Assembly: GCF_014635065.1 (NCBI RefSeq)
Contig: NZ_BMCG01000002.1
Coordinates: forward strand, 248,001 to 312,000
Origin: Oxalicibacterium flavum
Lineage (GTDB): Bacteria; Pseudomonadota; Gammaproteobacteria; Burkholderiales; Burkholderiaceae_D
Length of the DNA stretch: 64,000 nt
Direction of reading: 5' to 3'
This document shows, piece by piece, positions 7,624 through 16,903 of the stretch (positions are counted from its first letter, which is position 1; each line of letters starts with the position of its first letter). The notes under the pieces are model-generated. The model saw only the letters and a list, made by a program, of their open reading frames with translations. It was not told the origin of the DNA and did no database searches. The translations under genes were made by a program, and so were the position numbers.

Positions 7624-8994
7624 ATGACATACGAAGTCATCGACACCCAGCTCTCCCCCGAAGGCCGTCTCGACATTCTTTCCAAAGCCGAAGTGCAACG
7701 CCTGCTCGATACGCGCAACGGCGGTCTTTACCAGCTGTTCCGCAACTGTGCGCTGGCCGTGCTCAACACCGGCAATGACACCGACGACGCCAAGGAACTG
7801 CTCGATCACTACAAGTCGTTCCAGATCAACATCATCCAGCGCGAGCGTGGTATCAAGCTCGAGCTCAAGGGTGCACCGGCGACCGCCTTCGTTGACGGCG
7901 TGATGATCAAGGGCATCCACGAACACCTGTTCTCCGTATTGCGCGACATCCTGTTCGCGCATGACGAAATCCTCGCCAATCCGACTTTCGATCTGCAGTC
8001 CTCGGTCGGCATCACGGATTCGGTGTTCCACATCCTGCGCAATGCCAACGTGCTGCATCCGCACCTGAATCCAAAGATGGTGGTGTGCTGGGGCGGCCAC
8101 TCGATCTCGCGCGACGAGTACGAATACACCAAGCGCGTCGGCTACCAGATCGGCCTGCGCGACATGGACATCTGCACCGGCTGCGGTCCCGGCGCGATGA
8201 AAGGCCCGATGAAAGGCGCCACCATCGGCCACGCCAAGCAGCGCATTCCGACCGGCCGCTATCTGGGCATCTCGGAGCCAGGCATCATCGCCGCCGAGGC
8301 ACCGAACCCGATCGTCAACGACCTGGTCATCATGCCGGACATCGAAAAGCGCCTCGAAGCCTTCGTGCGCACCGGCCATGGCATCGTGGTGTTTCCGGGC
8401 GGCGCCGGCACCGCCGAAGAGATTCTGTACATCCTCGGCATCCTGCTGCACCCGGACAATGCCGGCGTTCCGTTCCCGCTGATCTTCACCGGTCCTGCCG
8501 GCTCGGCCGACTACTTCAAGCAGATCGACCAGTTCATCGGCGTCACGCTAGGGCCGGAGGCACAAAAGCTCTACAAGATCATCATCGACGATCCGGAACG
8601 CGTCGCGCTCGACATGCAGGAAGGCATCGCCCAGGTGCGCGCCTTCCGCAAGAGCACGGGCGACGCCTACTACTTCAGCTGGACGCTGAAGATCGATCAT
8701 GCCTTCCAGCAGCCGTTCGAACCTTCGCACGAAAACATGCGCAACCTGTCGCTGCACAAGAACCAGGAACGCCATCTGCTGGCGGCCAACCTGCGGCGTG
8801 CGTTCTCCGGCGTGGTGGCCGGCAACGTGAAAGAAAGCGGGATTCTGGCGATCGAAAAATACGGCCACTTCGAGATCAGCGGCGACAGCAGCATCATGGA
8901 ACCGATGGATGAACTGCTGGCGTCCTTCGTGCGCCAGAGCCGCATGAAGCTGCCGGGCAAGACCTACACGCCCTGCTACCGCATCATCAAGTAA
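7624..8994 (+). CDS. ppnN: Nucleotide 5'-monophosphate nucleosidase PpnN (YgdH)
   Basis: 456 residues, matching the E. coli enzyme (454). Start at MTYEVIDTQLSPEGRLDIL; 17 upstream in-frame residues are rejected because homologues begin here. The central Rossmann/LOG-type domain has the FPGGAGTAEE phosphate-binding signature and the 'CTGCGPGAMKGPMKGA' loop. Family role: hydrolyses purine and pyrimidine nucleoside monophosphates to base plus ribose 5-phosphate; in E. coli it is stimulated by (p)ppGpp. It is monocistronic and converges on the DUF1631-like gene. Confidence 0.93.
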   Translation: MTYEVIDTQLSPEGRLDILSKAEVQRLLDTRNGGLYQLFRNCALAVLNTGNDTDDAKELLDHYKSFQINIIQRERGIKLELKGAPATAFVDGVMIKGIHEHLFSVLRDILFAHDEILANPTFDLQSSVGITDSVFHILRNANVLHPHLNPKMVVCWGGHSISRDEYEYTKRVGYQIGLRDMDICTGCGPGAMKGPMKGATIGHAKQRIPTGRYLGISEPGIIAAEAPNPIVNDLVIMPDIEKRLEAFVRTGHGIVVFPGGAGTAEEILYILGILLHPDNAGVPFPLIFTGPAGSADYFKQIDQFIGVTLGPEAQKLYKIIIDDPERVALDMQEGIAQVRAFRKSTGDAYYFSWTLKIDHAFQQPFEPSHENMRNLSLHKNQERHLLAANLRRAFSGVVAGNVKESGILAIEKYGHFEISGDSSIMEPMDELLASFVRQSRMKLPGKTYTPCYRIIK

Positions 8995-9005
8995 GCGGTA
9001 TCGTG

Positions 9006-9040
9006 CATCGGATGCCGCCGGCCAAGGCGGCACACCGATG
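9006..9040. terminator. Bidirectional hairpin between convergent ppnN and DUF1631-like gene
   Basis: A long interrupted stem: CATCGG (9006-9011) with CCGATG (9035-9040), and TGCCGCC (9013-9019) with GGCGGCA (9026-9032), loop of 6 bases. No T-run, but the placement in the 54 bases between two stop codons suggests transcript-end function. Confidence 0.5.
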
Positions 9041-9048
9041 AGACATGC

Positions 9049-10557
9049 TCAGCGCGGGACGTTCGCCGCCGGGCTTACCGAACCTTCGCGCAGGCCCTTG
9101 ATCAGGGCAATCGTGGAGTAAAGCAGCAGCGACGGCTGCCCTTGCGGCGCGAGCAGGCGGAACAGATAAAAGGTGCGCTGCTCGTCCGTCGCCAGCAGCA
9201 TCGCGGGACAGGCACGGCCGGCACGCCAGCATGTCACTGTGATACCCGGATGCAGAACCTCCAGCCATGCCGCATCGGCGTTGTGCAAAAAGGCCGGCTC
9301 GTCATCGAACACGAGCGCCGCGTCGGCGCCCTGCTCCTTCAGCAATACGCGCAGACGGCTTTCCGACACGGTCGGCACCCTGATGGCCGGTGCCTCCAGA
9401 CTTGCCGGTGACAGGCTCAGCGGTGCAAACCGGCGATGCAGTTCGGCCATGGACAGCACCGGCATGGCATTGTCCATTGGAAGCGGACGCAAGGCCCGCG
9501 CATGCAGTTCGACCAGCATGTCCATGAGCGCCTTCGTTTCCGGCTCCGGCAGATCGATCAGGCGCAATCCTTCGCGAATGCGCGTGGCCAGTGTCGGCAC
9601 CAGCCGCATCAATCGGCTGCGCTCCGTCGCCTCCAATGCCTGCACACTCCACAGAAGATCCGGCACCACCGCCAGGAACGGCTGGCTGTCGAGCTCGCGA
9701 TGCAGCGCAACATACGCCAGCACCCTGCTCCAGATGCGCACGATGAAATCGCGAACGCGCGTGTCCGTAGTCATGCCGGAAAGCCGCTCGCGCAGCGCAT
9801 TGGCGATATGCGGCAGCACACCATCGGCGTCCTGCTGCACACTTTCGGTGGCAGCGATGACGGCCATGATGCGTTGCGCCTCCTGCTCGTCCTCGGCGAG
9901 GACGGCTGTCGCCACGCCGCCATCCACCGTCATCAGACGCGACGGTTCCCCTTGCGCATCGAACACCGCGAGCACCGCCCCAAAGTAATCGGGCAAACGG
10001 GTCGCCAGCGCACCGGACAGATGATCGAACAACATGGTGCAGACGTCGGTAGTACGTGTGGTCTCGCACAACACGTCATGCAGCGCGCGCGCCATCAGAT
10101 AGGGACGGAACGGATTTTCCCGTTCGCGAATATCGGTTTCGCCATGCAGTTGCGCAATCATTGCGTTCAGCCGCTCCAGGCTGTGCTGGTCGGCCTCGCG
10201 CAAGCGCAACACGCGTCGCTCGATTTCCATCTGCCGCGTCGCCAGCGCATCGTCCATCAGGGTCGGTGCCTCCATGCTCGCCATGCGCAACGCGCGCAGA
10301 TCGCGATACATGGTCTGCATGCCGCGATCCAGCCAGGCGCTGTACTTCTGCGTCAGGCGGGCCGGAAACGTGTCGGCCTGTGTCGCCAGATATTCGCGCA
10401 CGGCAGCAATCGTCTTCGGTTCCGCAATCGCAGGCGCGACGGACACCTGTCGTTCCACGCTGTCGCGCGCGTCCTGCAGGATGCGCACGGCCAGCAGCGA
10501 AAAACGAAATCGCGCGCGCTCACTTGCCAGCAGAACGACGGGATGGAAAACGGGCAT
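9049..10557 (-). CDS. DUF1631-like protein (short form), unknown function
   Basis: 502 residues, mostly helical and soluble, with no signal peptide or catalytic motif that I can see. Phrases such as 'VRDFIVRIWSRVLAYVALHREL' and 'VPDLLWSVQALEATERSRLMRLVPTLATRIREGL' match my memory of the DUF1631 family, which is common in Burkholderiales and often mis-named thymidine phosphorylase. Members are usually about 700-780 residues, so this copy would be shortened. C-terminal residues 390-490 resemble the family's small beta domain. It is transcribed from the same strand as mrp upstream, 157 bases away. Confidence 0.7.
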   Translation of the reverse strand: MPVFHPVVLLASERARFRFSLLAVRILQDARDSVERQVSVAPAIAEPKTIAAVREYLATQADTFPARLTQKYSAWLDRGMQTMYRDLRALRMASMEAPTLMDDALATRQMEIERRVLRLREADQHSLERLNAMIAQLHGETDIRERENPFRPYLMARALHDVLCETTRTTDVCTMLFDHLSGALATRLPDYFGAVLAVFDAQGEPSRLMTVDGGVATAVLAEDEQEAQRIMAVIAATESVQQDADGVLPHIANALRERLSGMTTDTRVRDFIVRIWSRVLAYVALHRELDSQPFLAVVPDLLWSVQALEATERSRLMRLVPTLATRIREGLRLIDLPEPETKALMDMLVELHARALRPLPMDNAMPVLSMAELHRRFAPLSLSPASLEAPAIRVPTVSESRLRVLLKEQGADAALVFDDEPAFLHNADAAWLEVLHPGITVTCWRAGRACPAMLLATDEQRTFYLFRLLAPQGQPSLLLYSTIALIKGLREGSVSPAANVPR

Positions 10558-10675
10558 GGAGAGGTTTCGGGAAGAGTCGGATGAAAACGATCAACATCCG
10601 ATAGTAGCGCTTCGTCGAGGCAGCGACGACCTGCAGTGCGCAACAAGGAGGCAGACACACGATACGGCGCCTGCC

Positions 10676-10703
10676 GCCGGCCCGAAGCAATCTTCGGGCC
10701 GGC
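10676..10703 (-). terminator. Strong hairpin downstream of mrp
   Basis: A perfect 12-bp stem GCCGGCCCGAAG (10676-10687) / CTTCGGGCCGGC (10692-10703) with a 4-base loop, 12 bases after the mrp stop codon. There is no T-tract; it probably marks the transcript end or stabilises the mRNA 3' end. Confidence 0.5.
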
Positions 10704-10714
10704 ATCCGAGCCGA

Positions 10715-11803
10715 TCAGTCGTTCTTGACGACGATGCTCGGGAACTTGGACGTCATGTCCTTGGCTTTCTCGGCCACCTTGATCGCGATCTTGCGTGCGA
10801 TCTGCTTATAGACGTCGGCGATCGGGCCGTCCGGCTCGGCCACCACGGTCGGACGGCCGGAATCGGCCTGCTCGCGAATGGACATCGTCAGCGGCAAGGC
10901 GCCGAGGAAATCGACGCCGAAATCGGCGCACATCTTCTCACCGCCGCCCTGGCCGAAGATCGCTTCGACATGACCACAGTTGGAGCAGACGTGCGTGCTC
11001 ATGTTCTCGACGATGCCGAGGATCGGAATGCCGACCTTCTCGAACATCTTCAGACCCTTGCGCGCATCGAGCAGCGCGATGTCCTGCGGCGTGGTGACGA
11101 TCACGGCGCCGGTCACCGGCACCTTTTGCGACATCGTCAACTGCACGTCGCCGGTACCCGGCGGCATATCGACGATCAGGTAATCGAGGTCGCGCCAGTT
11201 GGTCTGATCCAGCAGCTGCGTCAGCGCCTGAGTGACGATTGGACCGCGCCACACCATCGGCTCGTCGGGATCGATCATGAAACCGATGCTCGATACCTGC
11301 AGGCCGTGGTTTTCCATCGGTTCCATGGTCTTGCCGTCCAGCGTTTCCGGGCGGCCGGAAATGCCCATCATCATCGGTTGCGACGGGCCGTAGATGTCGG
11401 CGTCGAGGATACCCACGTTGGCGCCCTCGGCCGCCAGCGCCAGCGCCAGGTTGACCGAGGTGGTCGATTTGCCGACGCCGCCCTTGCCGGAAGCCACCGC
11501 AATGATGTTGCGCACGTTGCTCATCAGCTTGACGCCGCGCTGCACGCTGTGCGCGACGATCTTCATGGTCACGTTGGCCTTGACCTCGCCGACGCCGTCG
11601 AGCGCGCGCACGGCGCCTTCGGCCGCATTGCGGATCGGTTCGATCTGGCTTTTTGCCGGATAGCCGAGTTCGACGTCGAAGGCGACATTGCTGCCATCAA
11701 CCTGAATATTGCGTGCCGAGCGGCTGCTGACCAGATCCTTGCCCGTATTGGGGTCGATCACCCCGGCCAGCGCTGCCTTGACGACATCGATCGTAATGCT
11801 CAT
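10715..11803 (-). CDS. apbC: Iron-sulfur cluster carrier protein Mrp/ApbC
   Basis: 362 residues. The N-terminal MIP18/DUF59 domain (1-90) is followed by a deviant Walker A P-loop [10 protein letters not shown] at 105-114, '[10 protein letters not shown]' and the CSNC metal motif in '[16 protein letters not shown]', the CxxC that bridges a [4Fe-4S] cluster in the Mrp/Nbp35 dimer. Family role: ATP-dependent carrier that delivers Fe-S clusters to apo-enzymes. A good ribosome binding site (AGGAG) is present. It is divergent from moaA, whose product is itself a double [4Fe-4S] radical-SAM enzyme. Confidence 0.95.
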   Translation of the reverse strand: MSITIDVVKAALAGVIDPNTGKDLVSSRSARNIQVDGSNVAFDVELGYPAKSQIEPIRNAAEGAVRALDGVGEVKANVTMKIVAHSVQRGVKLMSNVRNIIAVASGKGGVGKSTTSVNLALALAAEGANVGILDADIYGPSQPMMMGISGRPETLDGKTMEPMENHGLQVSSIGFMIDPDEPMVWRGPIVTQALTQLLDQTNWRDLDYLIVDMPPGTGDVQLTMSQKVPVTGAVIVTTPQDIALLDARKGLKMFEKVGIPILGIVENMSTHVCSNCGHVEAIFGQGGGEKMCADFGVDFLGALPLTMSIREQADSGRPTVVAEPDGPIADVYKQIARKIAIKVAEKAKDMTSKFPSIVVKND

Positions 11804-11977
11804 TGCGACTCCTGAAATGTTTGTGCAAGTCTAAACCAATTGCCCGCGGCCCGCAGTGTACCCTCGCGGCAAAACGCCTGCCGAAAACACCATTTCCCTG
11901 CTTGACGAAACGCCGATCCGCCCCCATCTGCAAGAAGAAGCATGCCGATCCGGCATGTTGCAAAAAGCGCCGTCGAT

Positions 11978-12006
11978 TCGACGCCATCGAGCGTAGCCCT
12001 TACAAT
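11978..12006 (+). promoter_or_regulatory. Candidate sigma70 promoter of moaA
   Basis: TCGACG (11978-11983) and TACAAT (12001-12006) are separated by 17 bases and end 21 bases before the moaA ATG, implying a very short leader. No Shine-Dalgarno is visible before the ATG, consistent with a short leader. No molybdenum-cofactor riboswitch would fit in that space. Confidence 0.4.
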
Positions 12007-12027
12007 ACGGGTCTCACCGAATCCGCC

Positions 12028-13140
12028 ATGACAGAAAAGATCATTCCGCTTGCCGATCACCGGTATCAGAACACGATACCCGTCATTCCCGCGCGCCTCG
12101 ACACACCGACGGGCCTGCTGGCGGACAGACGCGCCCGTCCGCTGCAGGACCTGCGCATCTCGATCACCGACCGCTGCAATTTCCGTTGCGTTTATTGCAT
12201 GCCCAAGGAAGTGTTCGACAAGGATTACAGCTATCTGCCGCACAGCTCGCTGCTGACCTTCGAGGAAATCACGCGCATCGCGTCCCTGTTCGTCGCGCAC
12301 GGCGTGGAGAAGATCCGCCTGACCGGCGGCGAACCGCTGCTGCGCAAGAACGTCGAGCGCCTGATCGAAATGCTGGCCGCGCTGCGCACGCCCGACGGCC
12401 GCGAACTCGATCTCACGCTGACCACCAACGGCTCGCTGCTGGCACGCAAGGCGCAGTCGCTCAAGGATGCGGGTCTGAAGCGCGTGACGGTCTCGCTCGA
12501 CGCGCTCGACGACGCCGTGTTCAAGAAGATGAACGACGTCGATTTCGCGGTTTCCGACGTGCTGCACGGCCTGCAGGTCGCGCACGATGTCGGCCTCGGC
12601 CCGATCAAGGTCAACATGGTCGTCAAGGGCGGCATGAACGACCAGGAAATCCTGCCGATGGCGCGTTACTTCAAGGACACGCCCTTCATCCTGCGCTTCA
12701 TCGAATACATGGACGTCGGCGCCTCCAATGGCTGGAAGATGGACGAAGTCATTCCGTCGGCGGAAGTCGTGCGCCGCATCGGCCAGCAGATGCCGCTGGT
12801 GCCGGTCGCCGCCAATTACGCCGGAGAAACCGCCAACCGCTGGCGCTATGCCGACGGCGGCGGCGAGATCGGCGTCATCTCGAGCGTCACGCAAGCCTTC
12901 TGCAGCGACTGCACGCGCGCGCGCCTGTCCACTGAAGGCAAACTCTACACCTGCCTGTTCGCCACCGGCGGCCACGATCTGCGCGCCCTGCTGCGCACCG
13001 GCCGCAGCGACGCGGAAATCTCCACCGTCATCGGCGGCATCTGGCGCAACCGCGACGACCGCTACTCGGAACTGCGGACCGCCAACACCGATACGCTGCG
13101 CCCCGAACGCAAGGTCGAGATGTCCTATATCGGCGGCTGA
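12028..13140 (+). CDS. moaA: GTP 3',8-cyclase MoaA (molybdenum cofactor step 1)
   Basis: 370 residues. Start [14 protein letters not shown] at 12028; the frame is open upstream to 11803 but that part is non-homologous. Radical-SAM cluster cysteines are C50, C54 and C57 (CNFRCVYC); the second C-terminal cluster is marked by '[11 protein letters not shown]' and the later 'YTCLF'. The protein ends in Gly-Gly, essential in MoaA. Role: with MoaC it converts GTP to cyclic pyranopterin monophosphate. The roughly 40-residue N-terminal extension is usual in Burkholderiales. First gene of moaA-mobA-moeA. Confidence 0.96.
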   Translation: MTEKIIPLADHRYQNTIPVIPARLDTPTGLLADRRARPLQDLRISITDRCNFRCVYCMPKEVFDKDYSYLPHSSLLTFEEITRIASLFVAHGVEKIRLTGGEPLLRKNVERLIEMLAALRTPDGRELDLTLTTNGSLLARKAQSLKDAGLKRVTVSLDALDDAVFKKMNDVDFAVSDVLHGLQVAHDVGLGPIKVNMVVKGGMNDQEILPMARYFKDTPFILRFIEYMDVGASNGWKMDEVIPSAEVVRRIGQQMPLVPVAANYAGETANRWRYADGGGEIGVISSVTQAFCSDCTRARLSTEGKLYTCLFATGGHDLRALLRTGRSDAEISTVIGGIWRNRDDRYSELRTANTDTLRPERKVEMSYIGG

Positions 13141-13169
13141 CGCCGTCCAGACCGTCCCGGAACACGCGC

Positions 13170-13760
13170 ATGGACCACAGCCAGATCACCGGACTCATAC
13201 TCGCAGGCGGCCGCGGCACCCGCATGGGCACAGTCGATAAAGGCCTGCAACTGCTGCGCGGCGAACCGCTGGTGCAACACGTGCTCAATCGCCTGGCACC
13301 GCAGGTCGGTCCCCTGCTCATCAACGCCAACCAGAACCTCGACGAATACCGACAGTTCGGCGTACCCGTCATCAGCGACGCCCTGCAGGGCCACGAAGGC
13401 CCGCTGGCCGGACTGCAGGCCGGGCTGCAGGTATGCCAAACGGAATTCATGGCGACCGCCCCCTGCGATTCGCCCTTCCTGCCCGAAGACCTCGTCGCAC
13501 GGCTTGCCACCGCACTGCTCGAACGCGGAGCCGACATTGCCGTGGCCGTCACCGGCGAAGGTGCCCAGCGCCAGCAGCATCCGGTGTTCTGCCTGCTGCG
13601 CGCCTCGCTGGCGGCGCACCTGGACCACTACCTGCGCGAAGGCAACCGCAAATTTGCGCTATGGTATGCCTCGCTGCTCGTGGTGGAAGTCCACTTCGAG
13701 GACGAACACGCCTTTCTCAACATCAACACGCTGGACGAACTGCACCAGCAGGAAACATGA
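13170..13760 (+). CDS. mobA: Molybdenum cofactor guanylyltransferase MobA
   Basis: 196 residues. The nucleotide-binding loop ILAGGRGTRMG (about 10-20) is followed by a conserved Lys in 'DKGLQLLRG', 'GHEGPLAGLQAGL', and 'MATAPCDSPFLPEDL'. Family role: attaches GMP to Mo-molybdopterin to form Mo-MGD, used by DMSO-reductase-family enzymes such as nitrate reductase and formate dehydrogenase. It begins 29 bases after moaA and ends 19 bases before moeA. Confidence 0.94.
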   Translation: MDHSQITGLILAGGRGTRMGTVDKGLQLLRGEPLVQHVLNRLAPQVGPLLINANQNLDEYRQFGVPVISDALQGHEGPLAGLQAGLQVCQTEFMATAPCDSPFLPEDLVARLATALLERGADIAVAVTGEGAQRQQHPVFCLLRASLAAHLDHYLREGNRKFALWYASLLVVEVHFEDEHAFLNINTLDELHQQET

Positions 13761-13779
13761 CGATCGAACGGAACCGCCC

Positions 13780-15156
13780 ATGAATCTGCGCGCCGCCTAT
13801 CTGCTCAACGAGAGCAATCTCGACGCCCTGGACGACGATCTGCCGGTCGCCGCGCACAGCAACGCCACGGCCACGCCCGCCAACCTCGAACAAGTCGTCA
13901 GTTGCCTGTCGGACCACGATCCGAACGCCATGCGCGTGGAGGATGCGCAGGAAGTGATCCGCCAGTTCGTCCGGCCGATCGACGCCATCGAAAAGGTCGC
14001 CATCCGCAGTGCGCTCGACCGCGTGCTGGCGGCCGACATCATCTCGCCGATCAACGTCCCGGCCTACGACAACTCGGCAATGGACGGCTACGCACTGCGC
14101 GGTAGCGACGTGGGCACCGAGGATCGGGTCTTCAGGGTGGTCGGCACCGCCTACGCGGGCCATGCCTACGACGGCGGCGTGAACACCGGCGAATGCGTGC
14201 GCATCATGACCGGCGCCGTCATGCCGCAAGGCTGCGATACCGTGGTGCCGCAGGAATTCGTGCGCGATGCGAACGATACACAGATCACGCTGCCGGCGGC
14301 TGCCGTCAAGGCCGGCGACAACCGCCGCCTAGCCGGCGAAGACCTCGCCACCGGTTCGATCGCCCTGGCGAAGGGCCGTATCCTGCGTCCGGCCGACCTC
14401 GGCCTGCTGGCCTCGCTCGGCGTGGCCGAAGTGCCGGTACAGCGCCGCCTGCGCGTGGCCTTCTTCTCGACCGGCGACGAACTGCGTTCGGTCGGCGAGC
14501 CGCTCGACGAGGGCTGCGTCTATGACAGCAACCGCTACACGCTGTACGGCATGCTGACGCGCCTCGGCTGCGACATCATCGACATGGGCGTCATCAAGGA
14601 CGAGCCGGAAACCATGAAGGCCGCCTTCCGCACCGCCTGCGAAAACGCCGATGCCATCATTACCTCCGGCGGCGTCTCGGTCGGCGCTGCCGATTACACC
14701 AAGCAGATGATGGCCGAACTCGGCGACGTGCAATTCTGGAAGCTCGGCATGCGCCCCGGCCGCCCGATGGCCTTCGGCCGCATCGCGTCCAACGGCAAAT
14801 CCGCCTACCTGTTCGGCCTGCCGGGCAACCCGGTGGCCGTCATGGTCACCTTCTATTTCTTCGCACGGCAGGCGCTGCTGCACATGATGGGCGCATCTGC
14901 AGTCGAACCGCTGCCGCCGATGAGGGTGCGTTCCGGCGCCGCCATCCGCAAGCGTCCGGGCCGCACCGAATTCCAGCGCGGCATCCTGTCGGTCGGCGCG
15001 GACGGCCAGCAGGAAGTACGCATTACCGGCGCGCAAGGCTCGGGCATTCTGCGCTCGATGGCCGAAGCCAACTGCATCGTCGTGCTCGGCCACGACAGCG
15101 CCGAGGTCAAGGCCGGCGACATGGTGGATGTGATCCTGTTCAACGGCTTGATCTGA
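13780..15156 (+). CDS. moeA: Molybdopterin molybdenumtransferase MoeA
   Basis: 458 residues. A family-atypical N-terminal leader of about 55 residues precedes the MoeA core: 'PINVPAYDNSAMDGYALRG', the molybdopterin-binding 'TSGGVSVGAADYTKQMM', 'LPGNPVAVMVTFYFFARQAL' and C-terminal domain IV. Start at 13780 because the upstream in-frame ATGs lie inside mobA. Role: inserts molybdate into adenylated molybdopterin. Third gene of the moaA-mobA-moeA unit and followed by a micropeptide gene. Confidence 0.95.
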   Translation: MNLRAAYLLNESNLDALDDDLPVAAHSNATATPANLEQVVSCLSDHDPNAMRVEDAQEVIRQFVRPIDAIEKVAIRSALDRVLAADIISPINVPAYDNSAMDGYALRGSDVGTEDRVFRVVGTAYAGHAYDGGVNTGECVRIMTGAVMPQGCDTVVPQEFVRDANDTQITLPAAAVKAGDNRRLAGEDLATGSIALAKGRILRPADLGLLASLGVAEVPVQRRLRVAFFSTGDELRSVGEPLDEGCVYDSNRYTLYGMLTRLGCDIIDMGVIKDEPETMKAAFRTACENADAIITSGGVSVGAADYTKQMMAELGDVQFWKLGMRPGRPMAFGRIASNGKSAYLFGLPGNPVAVMVTFYFFARQALLHMMGASAVEPLPPMRVRSGAAIRKRPGRTEFQRGILSVGADGQQEVRITGAQGSGILRSMAEANCIVVLGHDSAEVKAGDMVDVILFNGLI

Positions 15157-15200
15157 CGCGAATCGCCGCCATCTATTGATCGGGGTGAAAGGAGGACGAC

Positions 15201-15278
15201 ATGAGCAAGAAGAAATGCTGCAAAAGCAAGAAACCTTGCAAGGATTGTCCGCGCAACAAGGAAAAGAAGAAGAAGTAG
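15201..15278 (+). CDS. 25-residue Lys/Cys-rich micropeptide
   Basis: A very short ORF, MSKKKCCKSKKPCKDCPRNK plus five lysine/glutamate residues, preceded by a near-perfect Shine-Dalgarno (AAAGGAGG) at ideal spacing and followed 25 bases later by a strong terminator. It has four Cys (CC, C, C in a CKDC-type pattern) and 13 Lys out of 25 residues, so it could bind a metal or nucleic acid. I recall similar unannotated Lys/Cys micropeptides in other proteobacteria, but no function. It starts 44 bases after moeA and may be cotranscribed with the Moco genes. Confidence 0.75.
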   Translation: MSKKKCCKSKKPCKDCPRNKEKKKK

Positions 15279-15303
15279 CGGGGTTGCTACAACTGAAGCA
15301 ATG

Positions 15304-15334
15304 AAAAATGCCCAGTTTCGGACTGGGCATTTTT
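15304..15334. terminator. Strong bidirectional Rho-independent terminator
   Basis: A perfect 13-bp stem (AAAAATGCCCAGT / ACTGGGCATTTTT) with a TTCGG loop gives T-tracts on both strands. It closes the moaA-mobA-moeA-micropeptide unit on the plus strand and the tatD-ankyrin end of the large minus-strand operon. Confidence 0.92.
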
Positions 15335-15385
15335 ATGTTTGTACAAGAAGACCGGTAGCGTTCCGCCGTGGCCTCAGTGCGATCT

Positions 15386-16060
15386 TTACAGTTTCCCTGC
15401 CCGCTTCAACCTGTACGTCAGTCCTTCCACGATATCCGTATGACCGCCCTCCTTCGCGAAGTCGATGGCGGTCATGCCAAGTTCGTTCTTGAGCGTGGCA
15501 TCGGCACCCGCATCCAGCAGCAGCTTGACCATCATGATATGCCCGCCGCGTGCGGCCATCATGACCGGCGTGGTACCGTTGGGCGAACGCGCATCGAGTT
15601 TTGCCTGACGGTCCAGCAGCAGCTTTGCGATGCCGGTATCGCCGCCGGCCGCCGCATAATGCAGCGGTGTCCAGCTATCGCGATTCACGGCAGCACCCTT
15701 GGCAAGCAGCAGATCGACGGCTTCGCGATTGGCGCTGAATGCAGCGATCATCAGCGCGTTGTCGCCGTTGCCGGTGCGCGCTTCGAGATTGAGGCGCGGC
15801 GATTTCAACAAGGCCTTCACGACCGCCATCGATTTCTCGCGCAGGGCGAGGATCAGGCCGGTATCGCCGCGCTCTTCCTCGATGGTGTTGGGATCGAAAC
15901 CGCGCCGCAGCAGGTTTTCCACTGCAGATGCATCATCGAGCTTGACCGCCTTGAAATAGTCGTCATACGAACTGGCCTGCGCCGGCAGCAATGCCAGCAT
16001 GCTCACCAGGGTGCAGGCACCGACGATCGCGCGACGCACGGAAAAGAAACGGGAAGTCAT
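15386..16060 (-). CDS. Periplasmic ankyrin-repeat protein
   Basis: 224 residues. The N terminus MTSRFFSVRRAIVGACTLVS continues to a signal-peptidase-like AQASS site (about residue 30), so export is predicted. Five ankyrin repeats follow (landmarks 'GDTGLILALREKSMAVVKALL', 'GNGDNALMIAAFSANREAVDLLL', 'SWTPLHYAAAGGDTGIAKLLL', 'GTTPVMMAARGGHIMMVKLLL', 'GMTAIDFAKEGGHTDIVEGL'). The ATG at 16060 is chosen because GGAGAG lies 4 bases upstream; a TTG four codons earlier is possible. It is 13 bases downstream of tatD and probably the last gene of that operon. Role: likely protein-protein interaction in the periplasm. Confidence 0.85.
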   Translation of the reverse strand: MTSRFFSVRRAIVGACTLVSMLALLPAQASSYDDYFKAVKLDDASAVENLLRRGFDPNTIEEERGDTGLILALREKSMAVVKALLKSPRLNLEARTGNGDNALMIAAFSANREAVDLLLAKGAAVNRDSWTPLHYAAAGGDTGIAKLLLDRQAKLDARSPNGTTPVMMAARGGHIMMVKLLLDAGADATLKNELGMTAIDFAKEGGHTDIVEGLTYRLKRAGKL

Positions 16061-16072
16061 GGCGCTCTCCAA

Positions 16073-16852
16073 TCAGCGGGGAATCTTGAACAGCTTGAAG
16101 AAGTTGTCGCTGGTCTGGCGCGCGACCTCTTCCAGCGGCACGTCCTTCAGGGTGGCGATGTATTCGGCAACATGGCGCACCAGTCCCGGCTCGTTCATCT
16201 TGCCGCGGAACGGCACCGGCGCCAGGTAAGGCGAATCGGTTTCGATCAGCATCTGCTCGAGCGGCACTTCGCGTGCCACCGCCTGCAAATCCTTGGCGCT
16301 CTTGAAAGTCACGATGCCCGAAAACGAAATGTAGAAGCCCATCTCCATCGCCGCGCGCGCGACTTCCAGCGATTCGGTGAAGCAGTGCATGACGCCGGCC
16401 GCGCCGCCCGCATCGGTGCCGGCGCCTTCCTCGCGCATGATGCGGATCGTGTCTTCGGATGCGGCGCGCGTATGAATGATCAATGGCTTGCCGGTTGCGC
16501 GCGAAGCACGGATATGCGTGCGAAAGCGTTCGCGCTGCCATTCGAGATCGCCTTCGAGCCGGTAATAGTCGAGTCCGGTCTCGCCGATGGCGACGATGCG
16601 CGGGTTGTCTGCCAGGCGGATCAGGTCATCGACGCTCGGCTCCGGCGTGTCTTCGTAGTCGGGATGCACGCCGACCGAGGCAAAGATGTTCGGATTGGTT
16701 TCCGCGATGCGCAGGATGTCCGGAAAGGTCGGCAGGTCGCATGACACGCAGAGCGCGTGCGTAACCTTGTTTTCCTCCATTTTCCCGAGAATCTCGGGCA
16801 TGCGTACGGCAAGTTCGGGGAAATTGATGTGGCAATGGGAATCGATGTACAT
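16073..16852 (-). CDS. tatD: TatD-family metal-dependent hydrolase
   Basis: 259 residues with the amidohydrolase-fold metal ligands: 'DSHCHINF' at the N terminus, 'AIGETGLDYY' (Glu ligand), 'PLIIHTRAA' (His), 'GVMHCFTES' (His) and 'IETDSPYLAPVP' (Asp). Family role: Mg-dependent DNase/3'-5' exonuclease, YcfH-type. In E. coli ycfH follows holB, and here it follows holB-pilZ-GNAT, so synteny supports the YcfH subfamily. Confidence 0.92.
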   Translation of the reverse strand: MYIDSHCHINFPELAVRMPEILGKMEENKVTHALCVSCDLPTFPDILRIAETNPNIFASVGVHPDYEDTPEPSVDDLIRLADNPRIVAIGETGLDYYRLEGDLEWQRERFRTHIRASRATGKPLIIHTRAASEDTIRIMREEGAGTDAGGAAGVMHCFTESLEVARAAMEMGFYISFSGIVTFKSAKDLQAVAREVPLEQMLIETDSPYLAPVPFRGKMNEPGLVRHVAEYIATLKDVPLEEVARQTSDNFFKLFKIPR

Positions 16853-16903
16853 CCCGCCATTGTACGCGCCGCCACGCCGGTCTGCGCGCTGGCGAGGCGC
16901 GAT

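Noticed and set aside
11804-12027. Molybdenum-cofactor riboswitch before moaA
   Set aside because: The probable promoter lies only about 20 bases from the ATG and no Moco RNA core was recognised.
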